In this document: positions 17,612 through 26,860 of the stretch, piece after piece | How the letters are laid out: each line of letters opens with the position of its first letter | Position numbering within the stretch: the stretch's first letter is position 1 | DNA from: Johnsonella ignava ATCC 51276 | Lineage (GTDB): Bacteria; Bacillota; Clostridia; Lachnospirales; Lachnospiraceae | DNA length: 64,000 bases | Assembly (NCBI RefSeq): GCF_000235445.1 | Contig: NZ_JH378829.1 | Coordinates: forward strand, 397,001 to 461,000 | Reading direction: 5' to 3' | Notes under the pieces: generated by a model | The model's input: the letters and a program-made list of their open reading frames with translations, nothing else | Database searches by the model: none | Told to the model about the DNA's origin: nothing | Made by a program: the position numbers and the translations under genes

Positions 17612-17986
17612 AAGGTTTTAACCTCTCTTTTTAAATCCGGGCTATTGGTTTAACGGGCTATGGATTTAAGTTAATAGAAACACTATTAGGTGTTTCCGTT
17701 ACAAAAATATTAAAACCCTCTACTAATACCCTACCGGTATTATAGCATAAGCATTAATTTTTAGCGAATTTCCTGCTTAAAGCCGTCTAAAAATACTTTT
17801 GTATCATTTGAGCAAAAGAAAGCATAAAATCAAGTCATATATGTAGTTTAAAACCAATATCGTCTTAAGAATAACACTGTACTTATATATAGTTTTTTGA
17901 ATTATTTATACCAAATATTGACCTGAAACATAAATTTATAATATAAACTAAAAATTTCGATTTTTTTAGTTTTTTATTTAGTACAA
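17612..17986. other. Gap between ispH and cmk
   Basis: About 375 bases without a gene. It holds the promoter and leader of ispH-rpsA (separate entry) and, next to cmk, a weak hairpin (AACTAAAAA with TTTTTAGTT, about 17945-17972) that could terminate cmk. The remainder is AT-rich and unexplained. Confidence 0.5.
17677..17744 (-). promoter_or_regulatory. ispH: Extended -10 promoter and leader hairpin of ispH-rpsA
   Basis: On the minus strand TGCTATAAT gives a perfect TATAAT (17739-17744) with the extended TG; the -35 is poor. The transcript would start near 17732, with a leader of about 120 nt. That leader contains the hairpin GAAACAC/GTGTTTC (17677-17696) with no T-run, so it is more likely an mRNA structure than a terminator. 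Confidence 0.5.
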
Positions 17987-18649
17987 TTATCCGGTGAGAG
18001 CCGCAATATCAAGAATTTTCTCAACAACTTCTTTAATAGTCATATCGGTTGTATCTATCTCATATGCATCCTCCGCCTTTGCAAGCGGTGAATTTTTTCT
18101 GTGCATATCTCTGTAATCCCTGTCCTGCATATCTCTCTCTATTTTTTTAATATCAGGTTTTTCCCCCTTTTGTACAAGCTCAAAAAATCTCCTTTTTGCC
18201 CTTTCTTTAATTCCGGCAGTAAGATATATTTTTACATCGGCATCGGGAAGCACCTTAGTTCCTATATCTCTTCCGTCCATTACAACATTATATTGTTTTG
18301 CTATATCACGCTGCACACATAACAATTTTTCTCTTACCGCACTATATACACTCAAACTGCTTGCCGCACCGGCTGCCTCCTCACTTCTTAAATGCCCGGT
18401 AACATCCTCACCTGAAAGCATTATCCTCTGTTCTTCATCTTTATATACAACTTTTATGTCAATATCATCCAAAAGTCGGGCAACAGCAGTTTCATCCTCA
18501 AGTTTAATACCCTTTTTTATAAAATACAGACCCAATGCACGAAACATGGCACCGGTATCAACATATACAAAACCGGTTTTTTTACTTATCTCTTTTGCAA
18601 TACTTGATTTACCCGCACCTGCAGGTCCGTCTATTGCTATACTACGCAT
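17987..18649 (-). CDS. cmk: Cytidylate kinase
   Basis: 220 residues. It phosphorylates CMP and dCMP to the diphosphates. The P-loop IDGPAGAGKSSIAKEISK is at the N-terminus, followed by YVDTGAMFRALG, the NMP-binding region with DGRDIGTKVLPDADVKIYLTA, and the LID RDYRDMHRKNSPLAKAEDA. The length is normal. A GGGGAAATT site precedes the ATG. It is in the usual clostridial neighbourhood: flavoprotein gene upstream by 21 nt, ispH-rpsA downstream. Confidence 0.96.
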   Translation of the reverse strand: MRSIAIDGPAGAGKSSIAKEISKKTGFVYVDTGAMFRALGLYFIKKGIKLEDETAVARLLDDIDIKVVYKDEEQRIMLSGEDVTGHLRSEEAAGAASSLSVYSAVREKLLCVQRDIAKQYNVVMDGRDIGTKVLPDADVKIYLTAGIKERAKRRFFELVQKGEKPDIKKIERDMQDRDYRDMHRKNSPLAKAEDAYEIDTTDMTIKEVVEKILDIAALTG

Positions 18650-18670
18650 AATTTCCCCTCAGTATAATTT

Positions 18671-19924
18671 TTATAAAAGACTTCCTGCCGCACAGCTTCC
18701 TGCCATCCAGCCGGTTGACCATGCTATTTGCAGATTGTATCCCCCTGTAAGTGCATCAAGATCAAGCACTTCACCGGCGAAATACAGACTCTTTATAAGT
18801 TTTGACTCCATGCTTGAAGGTTCTACCTCCTTAACACTTACTCCTCCTTTAGTTACAACCGCTTCATCAAATCCCCTCATACCCGTTATCGTAAATTCAA
18901 AATCTTTAAGTATATTTACAAGTCTATGCCTATGTTCTTTTTTTATCTCATTAACCCTGGTTTCAGGGCTTATATTCATCCTGTCTATAATAACCGGTAT
19001 AAGGCTTTGCAAAAGAAGATCGCCAAGTGCATTTTTTAAGCTTTTATTTTTATATTTTTCAAAGTCTCTTAAAATTCTTGCATCAAGCACATTCTTATCA
19101 AGAGCAGGCTTTAAATCTATAACCAGCCTCAGATTACCGTTTTTAACCAGTCCGGCAATATAGGAGCTTGCAGAAAGTATAAGAGGACCGCTTACACCGA
19201 AATGTGTAAATAAAAGTTCACCGAAACCCTCATATATTCTTTTTGAACCTTTATAAACTGCGGCATTTACATTCTTAAGCGAAAGTCCCTGAAGTCTGGT
19301 GCAGTCATGCTCTGAAAGTACAAGCGGAACCAGTGAAGGATAAAGCTCACTCACCTTATGCCCTGCCGCTGAGGCAAATTTATAACCGTCCCCGCTTGAA
19401 CCGGTAAGCCTGTAACTGATACCGCCTGTGGCGACTATAACGGCATCGGCACTGATACTTGAGCCGTTAGCCAGAACCACTCCGCTGCATTTTCTGTCAT
19501 TTATAAGCAGTTTTTTTATAATGCAGTTTAATTTTATATTTACTCCTGCATTTTTAAGCAGTTTATAAAGTGTATTTATAACATCTGATGAATGGTCGGA
19601 GACCGGAAATACTCTGTTGCCTCTTTCAATTTTAAGGCGGCATCCGCCGTCCTCAAGTATTTTCATAATATCGGCACTTCCAAAGCATTTAAATGCGCTG
19701 TATAAAAACTTCGGGTTTGAAACTACATTTTCCATTACAGTTTTCATATCTGAAGCATTTGTAACATTACATCTGCCCTTCCCGGTTATAAAAAGCTTTT
19801 TGCCTACCTTTTCATTTCCGTCAAATAAAAGTACCCTTACAGCACCGGCTCGCGCTGCCGACTTTGCAGCCAAAGCGGCTATCATACCTGCCGCCCCTGC
19901 ACCTATTACTATAATTGTTTTCAT
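18671..19924 (-). CDS. FAD-dependent oxidoreductase, BaiN/HI0933 family
   Basis: 417 residues. The N-terminal dinucleotide-binding motif IVIGAGAAGMIAALAA and the family signature GKKLFITGKGRCNVTN are clear, as are ATGGISYRLTGSSGDGYKFA and the C-terminal FAGEVLDLDALTGGYNLQIA, which closes the FAD site. The family (also annotated aminoacetone oxidase-like) is widespread, and its substrate is unsettled; one member was linked to bile-acid reduction. It sits 21 nt before cmk and is likely co-transcribed. The ATG at 19922-19924 gives the usual start. Confidence 0.9.
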   Translation of the reverse strand: MKTIIVIGAGAAGMIAALAAKSAARAGAVRVLLFDGNEKVGKKLFITGKGRCNVTNASDMKTVMENVVSNPKFLYSAFKCFGSADIMKILEDGGCRLKIERGNRVFPVSDHSSDVINTLYKLLKNAGVNIKLNCIIKKLLINDRKCSGVVLANGSSISADAVIVATGGISYRLTGSSGDGYKFASAAGHKVSELYPSLVPLVLSEHDCTRLQGLSLKNVNAAVYKGSKRIYEGFGELLFTHFGVSGPLILSASSYIAGLVKNGNLRLVIDLKPALDKNVLDARILRDFEKYKNKSLKNALGDLLLQSLIPVIIDRMNISPETRVNEIKKEHRHRLVNILKDFEFTITGMRGFDEAVVTKGGVSVKEVEPSSMESKLIKSLYFAGEVLDLDALTGGYNLQIAWSTGWMAGSCAAGSLL

Positions 19925-19982
19925 AATCCTGCCAGCTTATATTATATTTAATATTCATTAAATGTAATATGATTTGCGTGTT

Positions 19983-20049
19983 AAAATATAATAAATCCTC
20001 CTGCAAGCAAACTTGCATCGAACTTTTATACTTTTGACACTTATATCAT
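19983..20049 (-). repeat. 67-nt dispersed hairpin repeat, copy 1
   Basis: Read on the minus strand, it matches 60 of 67 positions without gaps to the copy at 25617-25683. The outer arms (TGTCAAAAGTATAAAA with TATTATATTTTAACA) pair imperfectly, and an inner stem CAAG/CTTG surrounds the loop, so the whole unit folds as a hairpin. It lies between the end of lysC and the BaiN-family gene. A small palindromic mobile repeat or a structured RNA element are the main options. Confidence 0.75.
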
Positions 20050-20054
20050 AATAT

Positions 20055-21377
20055 TTAATTTAATTGTGTTGATACAAATATATCGTAAATCGCCCTTACT
20101 GCCGCTTCAAAATCGGTATCACTTACACCCACTATTATATTAAGTTCTGATGAACCCTGATCTATCATCTTTATATTTATCCTTGCATGTGCAAGTGCTG
20201 AAAATACCCTGCCTGCAGTTCCTCTTGTAGTCCTCATGCCCCTTCCTACAACCGCTATAAGTGCTATGCCGGACTCCATCTCTACCGAATCCGGCTTTGC
20301 AAGCCTATGTATTGAAGCTACTACCTGCTGCTCCTTATCCTGGAATTCTTCCTGATGCACTATCACCGACATAGTATCAATACCCGACGGCATATGCTCT
20401 ATTGAGATTGAACTGTCTTCAAATGCCTGAAGAGCTTTCCTGCAGAAACCGACTTCATTATTCATCATAGCCTTATCGATGTTTATTGAACAAAATCCCT
20501 TTTTACCCGCTATTCCGGTTATAGTATACGGAGATCTTTTACATGTGCTTTCAACAATCATAGTACCCCTGTCATCCGGGCGGTTTGTATTTTTAATATT
20601 TATAGGTATGCCCTCTTTTCTGACCGGAAATATGGCATCTTCATGCAATACACTTGCTCCCATATATGAAAGCTCTCTCAACTCTCTATAAGTAATGGTT
20701 TCAATAACTGCCGGTTCATCAACTATGTTAGGATCCGCAACTAAAAATCCTGACACATCTGTCCAGTTCTCATATATATCAGCATTTATCCCTCTCGCAA
20801 TTATAGAACCCGTTATATCAGAGCCCCCTCTTGAAAATGTTCTTATCCTTCCCGAATGGTCTATACCGTAAAATCCCGGTATTACCGCCTTTTCAACAGT
20901 TGATAGCACCTCCTCTATCTCTTTATTTGTAAATTCCGCATCAAAACTTCCGTCATCATTAAAATACACAATCCTGTCGGCATCTATAAACTCAAATCCG
21001 AGATACTCAGCCATTATAAGACCGTTTAAATATTCACCTCTTGAAGCGGCATATTCTCTCCCTGATTTTGCCAGAAAGTTTTCTTCTATATTATCAAATT
21101 CGGATTCAAGGTTTAAATCAAGGTTAAGTCCGTCTATTATGCCCCTATATCTTGATTTGATCTTCTCATATATTTTTTTATATGAAGCCCCTGAAACAGC
21201 AGCATCATAGGTTTGGTATAAAAGATCGGTTATCTTATCGTCCTTTCCGTCTCTTTTACCCGGTGCTGAAGGCACTACATATCTCCTGCTTTTATCGGCA
21301 CGCACTATATCGCCCGCTTTTTTAAACTGCCCTGCATTTGCAAGAGAGCTGCCTCCGAATTTCACTACTTTTCTCAT
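20055..21377 (-). CDS. lysC: Aspartate kinase
   Basis: 440 residues. It phosphorylates aspartate, the entry step to Lys, Thr, Met and diaminopimelate synthesis. The N-terminal KFGGSSLANAGQFKKAG and the internal FSRGGSDITGSIIA are the kinase signatures. Two ACT domains follow (about 305-440; ISIEHMPSGIDTMSVIVH, then INIKMIDQGSSELNIIVGV), so feedback control is likely. The N-terminal region (VPSAPGKRDGKDDKITDLL) is like the longer clostridial aspartokinases. No lysine riboswitch is apparent in the 200-nt upstream gap, which is only AT-rich. Confidence 0.94.
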   Translation of the reverse strand: MRKVVKFGGSSLANAGQFKKAGDIVRADKSRRYVVPSAPGKRDGKDDKITDLLYQTYDAAVSGASYKKIYEKIKSRYRGIIDGLNLDLNLESEFDNIEENFLAKSGREYAASRGEYLNGLIMAEYLGFEFIDADRIVYFNDDGSFDAEFTNKEIEEVLSTVEKAVIPGFYGIDHSGRIRTFSRGGSDITGSIIARGINADIYENWTDVSGFLVADPNIVDEPAVIETITYRELRELSYMGASVLHEDAIFPVRKEGIPINIKNTNRPDDRGTMIVESTCKRSPYTITGIAGKKGFCSINIDKAMMNNEVGFCRKALQAFEDSSISIEHMPSGIDTMSVIVHQEEFQDKEQQVVASIHRLAKPDSVEMESGIALIAVVGRGMRTTRGTAGRVFSALAHARINIKMIDQGSSELNIIVGVSDTDFEAAVRAIYDIFVSTQLN

Positions 21378-21581
21378 AAATTATAACTAAATTTATCCTT
21401 TCTAAAGAAATACACAGTCAAAGTATAACTGCAATATATACAGCATTTAAATATATTTACAAAACATATAAAATATTAATACAGCTGCACAAGGCTGCAT
21501 AATATATAATATATAAAATATAAATATACAGCCGATTTTAATATATCTGATATATATAGGGTTTAAAAGCGCATTAAATCA

Positions 21582-24500
21582 TTATCTGAAATATTCAACT
21601 CCTGATTTAAAGATTCCCATATCCTTATTTCCATAGGTATTTCTGCAAATACCGTCATAAGTTCTCTCGGCATGAGCCATTTTTCCGAAAATCCTTCCGT
21701 CAGGGCTTGTAATCCCCTCTATACCCATATATGAGGAATTTATATTCCAGTAGCCTTCATCACTTGCATTTCCAAAACAGTCGGTAAATACGCAAGCCAC
21801 CTGACCGTTTGCAAAAAGTGCATCAAGAATCTCCTTAGAAGCAATGAATCTGCCTTCGCCATGTGATGCCGGCACAGCATAGATTTCGCCCGGTTTTGCT
21901 CCTGCAAGCCACGGAGATTTACAGCTTATAACTTTCGTATACGCAGTTTTGGCAATATGCCTTCCTATGCCGTTTTTAGCAAGTGTTGCAGAATCCTTAT
22001 TTTGTGCGGATATATTTCCGTAAGGCAGAAGTCCCGTCTTTATAAGTGTCTGAAAGCCATTGCATATACCCAGTATAAGCCCGTCTCTTTCATTAAGCAG
22101 TTTATATATCTCCTCCTTTATATAGGCGTTCCTTAAAACCGAAGCAAAATACTTTGCAGAACCGTCAGGTTCATCTCCTGCGGAAAAACCTCCCGGAAGC
22201 ATAATAATCTGTGCAGAAGCTATCTCTCTTTTAAATGCCTCTATTGAATCATTTATATCGTTTGTACTTAAATTTCTAAAAACAACACTATTTACATCCG
22301 CACCCGCTTTAACAAATGCTCTTTCCGAATCATACTCACTGTTTGTTCCGGGCATCACCGGTATGAACACCTTGGGTTGCGCCTTTTTATGCCTGCATAT
22401 ATAGATATCCTTATTTTTATATAAGGTCGCATCATTTTCGTATAATCTCACATCATCTGCCGATTTTAACGGCACGGTATTTGCTTCATTGCCTGAGAGT
22501 TCAGCTATCTTCCTTGTTACAGGTTCTATATCCTCACATTTATATACTTTTGCAAGCCTGCCGTACCATGTATTTAGTGCATCATCAAGCCTTATATCAA
22601 GTGAATGCCAGCTTATGCGTGGTTTTTCATCAACCTCTCCTATCACTGTATAATTAAAAGACAGCCTGCCGACATTTTCAGGCTTTACTTCTGCCAGTAT
22701 GTTTCCCCATGCAGGAGCGAAAAGCTGCCTGCTGTCAACATTATGTTCAAGCTTAACACCAAGAAGATTTCCAAACGCCATCTTTGTAACCGCCTCGGCA
22801 ATACCGAATCTTGAAAGTGCAAATGCAGACTCTATAAGTTCTTTTTTTACATCTTCAAAAAAAGTATCGTATTTTAAGCACAGATCATCATAATCCGGCA
22901 AGTCGTACCCGTCCTTTTTAATATCTATAAGTACAAGTTTATTTCCCTGCTTCTTAAATTCAGGACTTAAACTTGTATTTATATCTCCCATTGCAACCGC
23001 AAATGAAATAAGTGTAGGGGGCACATTCATATCGTTAAAGCTTCCTGACATCGAATCTTTTCCTCCTACCGAAGCAAGACCGGTGCCAAGTTGTGCTGTA
23101 TATGCACCTAAAAGTGCCAAAAACGGCTGTCCCCATGAGTACGGATTATCATCCATGCGTTTAAAATATTCCTGAAATGTAAAATGTATTTTTCTGCGGT
23201 CTCCACCTGCACATACTATCTTTGCGATTGAATCTATAACCGCATAAACACCTCCATGATACGGGCTCCATGATGAAAGATACGGATCAAATCCATAACT
23301 CATAATAGTTACCGCATCAGTATCACCTCTAAGCAGCGGCAGCTTTGCGCTCATTGCCTGAATCTCACTAAGCTGAAAACGCCCTCCAAACGGCATATTT
23401 ACCGTAGCTGCCCCCACCGAGGAGTCAAACATCTCAACAAGCCCCTTTTGTGAACATACATTCAAATCATTTAACATATCAAACCATAATGCTTTGAGCT
23501 TTTTAGAATCATCTTCATTATTATTCAGTATTATACTCTCAAAGGTCTTACAGGTATCATCACAGTTTTTAAGCTTTTTTATATACATGCCGGGATTTAG
23601 GCTGCTGAAATAAACATTCTTTTTAAAAGGATTTTCTTCTGTATCAGGCATGGCAAGCCTTGCAGAAGCACTCTGCACCGCTCCGTTTGTATCAAGAAAT
23701 GCTCTGCTTATGTCTACAATCCTTTTCCCTCTCCACAGCATCACAAGTCTCGGTTCGGCACTTACCTCTGCAACTTTTACACATTCAAGGTTCTCAGCTT
23801 TTGCAAATGCGATAAATGTATCAAGATCCGCTTTATCCAAAACCACCGCCATTCTTTCCTGCGATTCTGATATCGCAAGCTCGGTACCGTCAAGACCTGC
23901 ATATTTTTTAGGTACTTTGTCAAGATCTATCATAAGACCCGGCGCCAATTCTCCTATCGCAACACATACACCTCCTGCACCAAAATCATTACACTTTTTT
24001 ATAAGCCTGCTTACATCACTTTTTCTAAAAAGTCTTTGTATTTTCCTTTCTTCAGGAGGATTACCCTTTTGTACCTGTGCACCGCAGGTTTCCATAGAAT
24101 CTTTTTTATGTGCCTTTGAGGAGCCGGCAGCACCACCTATTCCGTCTCTGCCTGTTTTGCCTCCCAGAAGTACAACCACATCCCCGGGTACGGGTTTTTT
24201 CCTGACAACATCAGCTCGCCTTGCCGCTCCAAGCACCGCACCTACCTCCATATGCTTTGCCGCATAGCCTTCATGATATATCTCCTTGACATAACCCGTA
24301 GCAAGTCCTATCTGATTTCCATATGATGAATATCCGTGTGCCGCCTCAACCGCTATCTTTCTTTGAGGCAGCCTGCCCGGTATAGTATCTTCTAAAGGTG
24401 TCTCAGGGTCCGAGACACCGCTCACTCTCATAGCCTGATATACATACGTTCTTCCTGCAAGCGGATCTCTTATAGCACCGCCCAGACATGTAGCAGCACC

Positions 24501-25484
24501 TCCAAAAGGCTCTATCTCTGTAGGGTGATTATGAGTTTCATTTTTAAAGTTAATAAGCCATTCTTCATCTTTTCCGTCAATTTTTACATTTACAGTTATT
24601 GAACAGGCATTAATCTCATCACTTTCTTCAAGGTCATTTAATTTGCCGTCAAGCTTTAGCTGCCTCATGGCTGCAAGTGCAAGATCCATCAGACATACTC
24701 CGTTCTCTCTTTTAAGAATTTTTCTTCCCTCAAGATATTTGGTATAGCTATCACAAAATACCTTATTATAATACCCTTCATCTATAGATATATTATCAAG
24801 ATTTGTTAAAAACGTAGTATGCCTGCAATGATCTGACCAATATGTATCAAGTACCTTCAGTTCAGTGATTGTAGGTTCTCTTTTCTCAGATTTAAAATAA
24901 TCACGTATACATTTAAAATCCTCAAATGTCATAGCGGGAGATAAAGAATCATAGATTTTTTTTAAATCACCTGCAGATGTCATATAAACCGTTTCTACAT
25001 CATCAGGAGATTCAAGGCTCTGTTTAAGTGTTTTAGGAGACTTTTCATCCGTTTCATGAGAATCTACCGGATTTATTATATAACTCTTTATTTTTTTTAC
25101 TTCATCCTCGCTTATACTGCCTGATATAACATATGTAAATGCAGTCCTTACATCAGGATCCTCATTTTCATTTATAAGTTTAAGACACTGAATAGCAGAA
25201 TCGGCTCTCTGATCAAACTGCCCTGCAAGATATTCAGACGAAAAATAAATTTCATTATCATTATAAGGAAATTCCATCTCATAACATTCATCAAGCGGAG
25301 GTTCACAAAATACAGTATTCAACGACTCTTTATAAGTCTTCTCCGATATGTTTTCTATATCATATCTTGAAAGTATCCTTACATTCTCAATCCCTTCTAT
25401 ACCCAGATGCCTTTTAAGTTCTTCCTTAAGATGCTTTGCTTTCAGTGCATATTCCGGTTTTTTTTCAACATAAACTCTTTTCAT
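21582..25484 (-). CDS. purL: Phosphoribosylformylglycinamidine synthase, single chain
   Basis: 1300 residues. It converts FGAR to FGAM in purine synthesis. The long form fuses the PurS-like N-terminus, two AIR-synthase halves (DHCRHTTF near 220; NHPTEIEPFGGAATCLGGAI near 325; later VGGKDSMSGSF) and a C-terminal glutamine amidotransferase (FIPVMPGTNSEYDSERAF near 1065, nucleophile in LGICNGFQTL, SHGEGRF). Many Firmicutes encode PurS, PurQ and PurL separately; the fused type is usual in Lachnospiraceae and some other Clostridia. It stands alone, with AAGGAG upstream. No purine riboswitch was recognised before it. Confidence 0.95.
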   Translation of the reverse strand: MKRVYVEKKPEYALKAKHLKEELKRHLGIEGIENVRILSRYDIENISEKTYKESLNTVFCEPPLDECYEMEFPYNDNEIYFSSEYLAGQFDQRADSAIQCLKLINENEDPDVRTAFTYVISGSISEDEVKKIKSYIINPVDSHETDEKSPKTLKQSLESPDDVETVYMTSAGDLKKIYDSLSPAMTFEDFKCIRDYFKSEKREPTITELKVLDTYWSDHCRHTTFLTNLDNISIDEGYYNKVFCDSYTKYLEGRKILKRENGVCLMDLALAAMRQLKLDGKLNDLEESDEINACSITVNVKIDGKDEEWLINFKNETHNHPTEIEPFGGAATCLGGAIRDPLAGRTYVYQAMRVSGVSDPETPLEDTIPGRLPQRKIAVEAAHGYSSYGNQIGLATGYVKEIYHEGYAAKHMEVGAVLGAARRADVVRKKPVPGDVVVLLGGKTGRDGIGGAAGSSKAHKKDSMETCGAQVQKGNPPEERKIQRLFRKSDVSRLIKKCNDFGAGGVCVAIGELAPGLMIDLDKVPKKYAGLDGTELAISESQERMAVVLDKADLDTFIAFAKAENLECVKVAEVSAEPRLVMLWRGKRIVDISRAFLDTNGAVQSASARLAMPDTEENPFKKNVYFSSLNPGMYIKKLKNCDDTCKTFESIILNNNEDDSKKLKALWFDMLNDLNVCSQKGLVEMFDSSVGAATVNMPFGGRFQLSEIQAMSAKLPLLRGDTDAVTIMSYGFDPYLSSWSPYHGGVYAVIDSIAKIVCAGGDRRKIHFTFQEYFKRMDDNPYSWGQPFLALLGAYTAQLGTGLASVGGKDSMSGSFNDMNVPPTLISFAVAMGDINTSLSPEFKKQGNKLVLIDIKKDGYDLPDYDDLCLKYDTFFEDVKKELIESAFALSRFGIAEAVTKMAFGNLLGVKLEHNVDSRQLFAPAWGNILAEVKPENVGRLSFNYTVIGEVDEKPRISWHSLDIRLDDALNTWYGRLAKVYKCEDIEPVTRKIAELSGNEANTVPLKSADDVRLYENDATLYKNKDIYICRHKKAQPKVFIPVMPGTNSEYDSERAFVKAGADVNSVVFRNLSTNDINDSIEAFKREIASAQIIMLPGGFSAGDEPDGSAKYFASVLRNAYIKEEIYKLLNERDGLILGICNGFQTLIKTGLLPYGNISAQNKDSATLAKNGIGRHIAKTAYTKVISCKSPWLAGAKPGEIYAVPASHGEGRFIASKEILDALFANGQVACVFTDCFGNASDEGYWNINSSYMGIEGITSPDGRIFGKMAHAERTYDGICRNTYGNKDMGIFKSGVEYFR

Positions 25485-25616
25485 AAATTTCTCCTTAAAT
25501 TACATATCTTTGCTATTGTGAATTTTATGATTTGCCGCCTTAAAGACGTGAAATTCTGCGATACAGTATAAACTAAAATTCTCAATTTGCATAGTATTCA
25601 TTAATCAATAATATAT

Positions 25617-25683
25617 ATGATATAAATGTCAAAGGTATAAAAATTCGATGTAAGATTGCTTGCAGGAGAATTTATTATCTTTT
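25617..25683 (+). repeat. 67-nt dispersed hairpin repeat, copy 2
   Basis: Plus-strand copy of the element at 19983-20049, seven substitutions apart and no gaps. Its outer arms TGTCAAAGG and CTTTTGGCA still pair with wobble pairs, so the fold is kept although the bases differ. It is followed directly by another hairpin (arms at about 25680-25693 and 25708-25720). Confidence 0.75.
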
Positions 25684-26034
25684 GGCAAAAAATATGAGTA
25701 AGTAGTCATTTTTTGCAAAAATGGGCGGATTACGAATATTTTTATTTGCTTGAATATTTATCCGGATATTTATTTAAACATTTTACGTTAGAGTGTTTTA
25801 TATTAAAATTTTTTATGCTGTATTTTATATCCTATTCACATCATCATTTATTTAAATATATCAATAATAAAAAACAGCTTTTTATAACAGTTTTTTATAA
25901 AAATAAATATTACAAATAAAAAATATTATAAATCCGATTCCTAATAATAAATAAAAAATAATGTCCTGTCGGTTAGTAAAAATAAATTTTATCTTTTTAT
26001 AATAAAGAAAAATTAAAATAATAAACCCAAATAT

Positions 26035-26078
26035 AATTTCCTCCTGTTATTTTAAAATACAAATAACCGGAGGAAATT
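26035..26078. repeat. Near-perfect inverted repeat, 17-nt arms
   Basis: AATTTCCTCC-T-GTTATT (26035-26051) pairs with AATAAC-C-GGAGGAAATT (26062-26078), with one mismatch and a 10-nt loop. It lies 150 nt beyond the DUF5721 gene. It could be that gene's terminator, but the minus strand has no immediate T-run, so its role is open. Confidence 0.6.
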
Positions 26079-26231
26079 TAATAATATATTTTTTATAAAT
26101 TTTATTATGTAAATCCTATTGTTTGAAATAATTTATTTGTTATACATTATATATGGTTTTATTTTTTATATAAAAGAGTATAATATATTATTCATATTTA
26201 AATCTATTGATTTAATATAATTTTATTATTA

Positions 26232-26741
26232 TTACAATTCACTTTCAACCGCAATATTATTATCTTTTAAAAAAAACTTTATAAAATCATCCCACGCCTC
26301 CTGCAATAAATTCCCTTTATTAAGAAATTCTGCAGTAAATGTGTTTATAGAACATACACTGGTGCATGAAAGTATTTTATTATTATATTTAATATTAATA
26401 TAATAATCGGCTTTTTGTTCCAGTTGCGGCATTTTATCATACTGCCGAATGATAAAATCCTTTTGAGGAAATTTAAAAACAAGTGCAAAGGATACAGGCA
26501 GTTTTTTACCTTTAATTAAATTAAAACATATCGGTTTTAATTTCCTCCATCTTGAATATACGTCTATATCAGTATCTTTAATTTCATCAGTATCATAATA
26601 TTCTTTTTTTATTCTGCCGTCTATTAAAAAACTGTTGTAGGTTGTAATTTCAGCCTGTACAGTAAAAAAATCATCAAATAATACCCCGTTAAATAATGCA
26701 CCTGTAAATCCCTTTATGTCTAATATATTATATACTTTCAT
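26232..26741 (-). CDS. DUF5721-like protein of unknown function
   Basis: 169 residues, no membrane segment or known catalytic motif. The stretches FFTVQAEITTYNSFLIDGRI and SRWRKLKPICFNLIKGKKLP, then SFALVFKF, fit my memory of the DUF5721 family found mainly in Lachnospiraceae. It seems to be a small beta-rich cytoplasmic protein. ATG 26739-26741 has AGGAT about 11 nt upstream, a poor site. It lies just after the PrsA-like lipoprotein gene. The family label is from pattern memory, and no function can be given. Confidence 0.65.
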   Translation of the reverse strand: MKVYNILDIKGFTGALFNGVLFDDFFTVQAEITTYNSFLIDGRIKKEYYDTDEIKDTDIDVYSRWRKLKPICFNLIKGKKLPVSFALVFKFPQKDFIIRQYDKMPQLEQKADYYINIKYNNKILSCTSVCSINTFTAEFLNKGNLLQEAWDDFIKFFLKDNNIAVESEL

Positions 26742-26860
26742 AAATTAATTTTATCCTAAAAATATATTTTTATATTTTATGCTTTATATTTTTCGAATTA
26801 TTTTTTACCTCATTTTTTATACTGATTTTTACCTTTTTTATTTTGCTGATTTCTTTTAAA

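Larger units (their letters stand above)
25485..26231. other. Long AT-rich gap upstream of purL
   Basis: About 750 bases with no convincing gene. It contains the purL leader, a 67-nt repeat copy (25617-25683) with a following TTTTGGCAAAAAAT/ATTTTTTGCAAAA hairpin to about 25725, and a strong inverted repeat at 26035-26078. The remainder is very AT-rich with poly-A and poly-T runs. A 68-codon frame at 25713-25919 has no ribosome site and a composition reflecting AT bias. Confidence 0.6.

Noticed and set aside
18456..19163. A 235-codon plus-strand open frame opposite cmk and the BaiN-family gene
   Set aside because: Antisense to two well-supported genes; its sequence is Ser/Leu/Ile-rich shadow coding with no ribosome site.
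21378..21581. Search for a lysine riboswitch before lysC
   Set aside because: The gap is only AT-rich repeats of A and T with no conserved core recognised.
23650..24267. A 205-codon plus-strand open frame inside purL
   Set aside because: Antisense to a conserved purL region; composition (Ser, Ala, Pro) reflects the other strand.
25485..25620. Purine riboswitch before purL
   Set aside because: No conserved purine-aptamer core seen; leader is short and AT-rich.
25713..25919. A 68-codon frame in the AT-rich gap
   Set aside because: No ribosome site, Phe/Tyr/Lys/Ile-only composition; expected in sequence this AT-rich.
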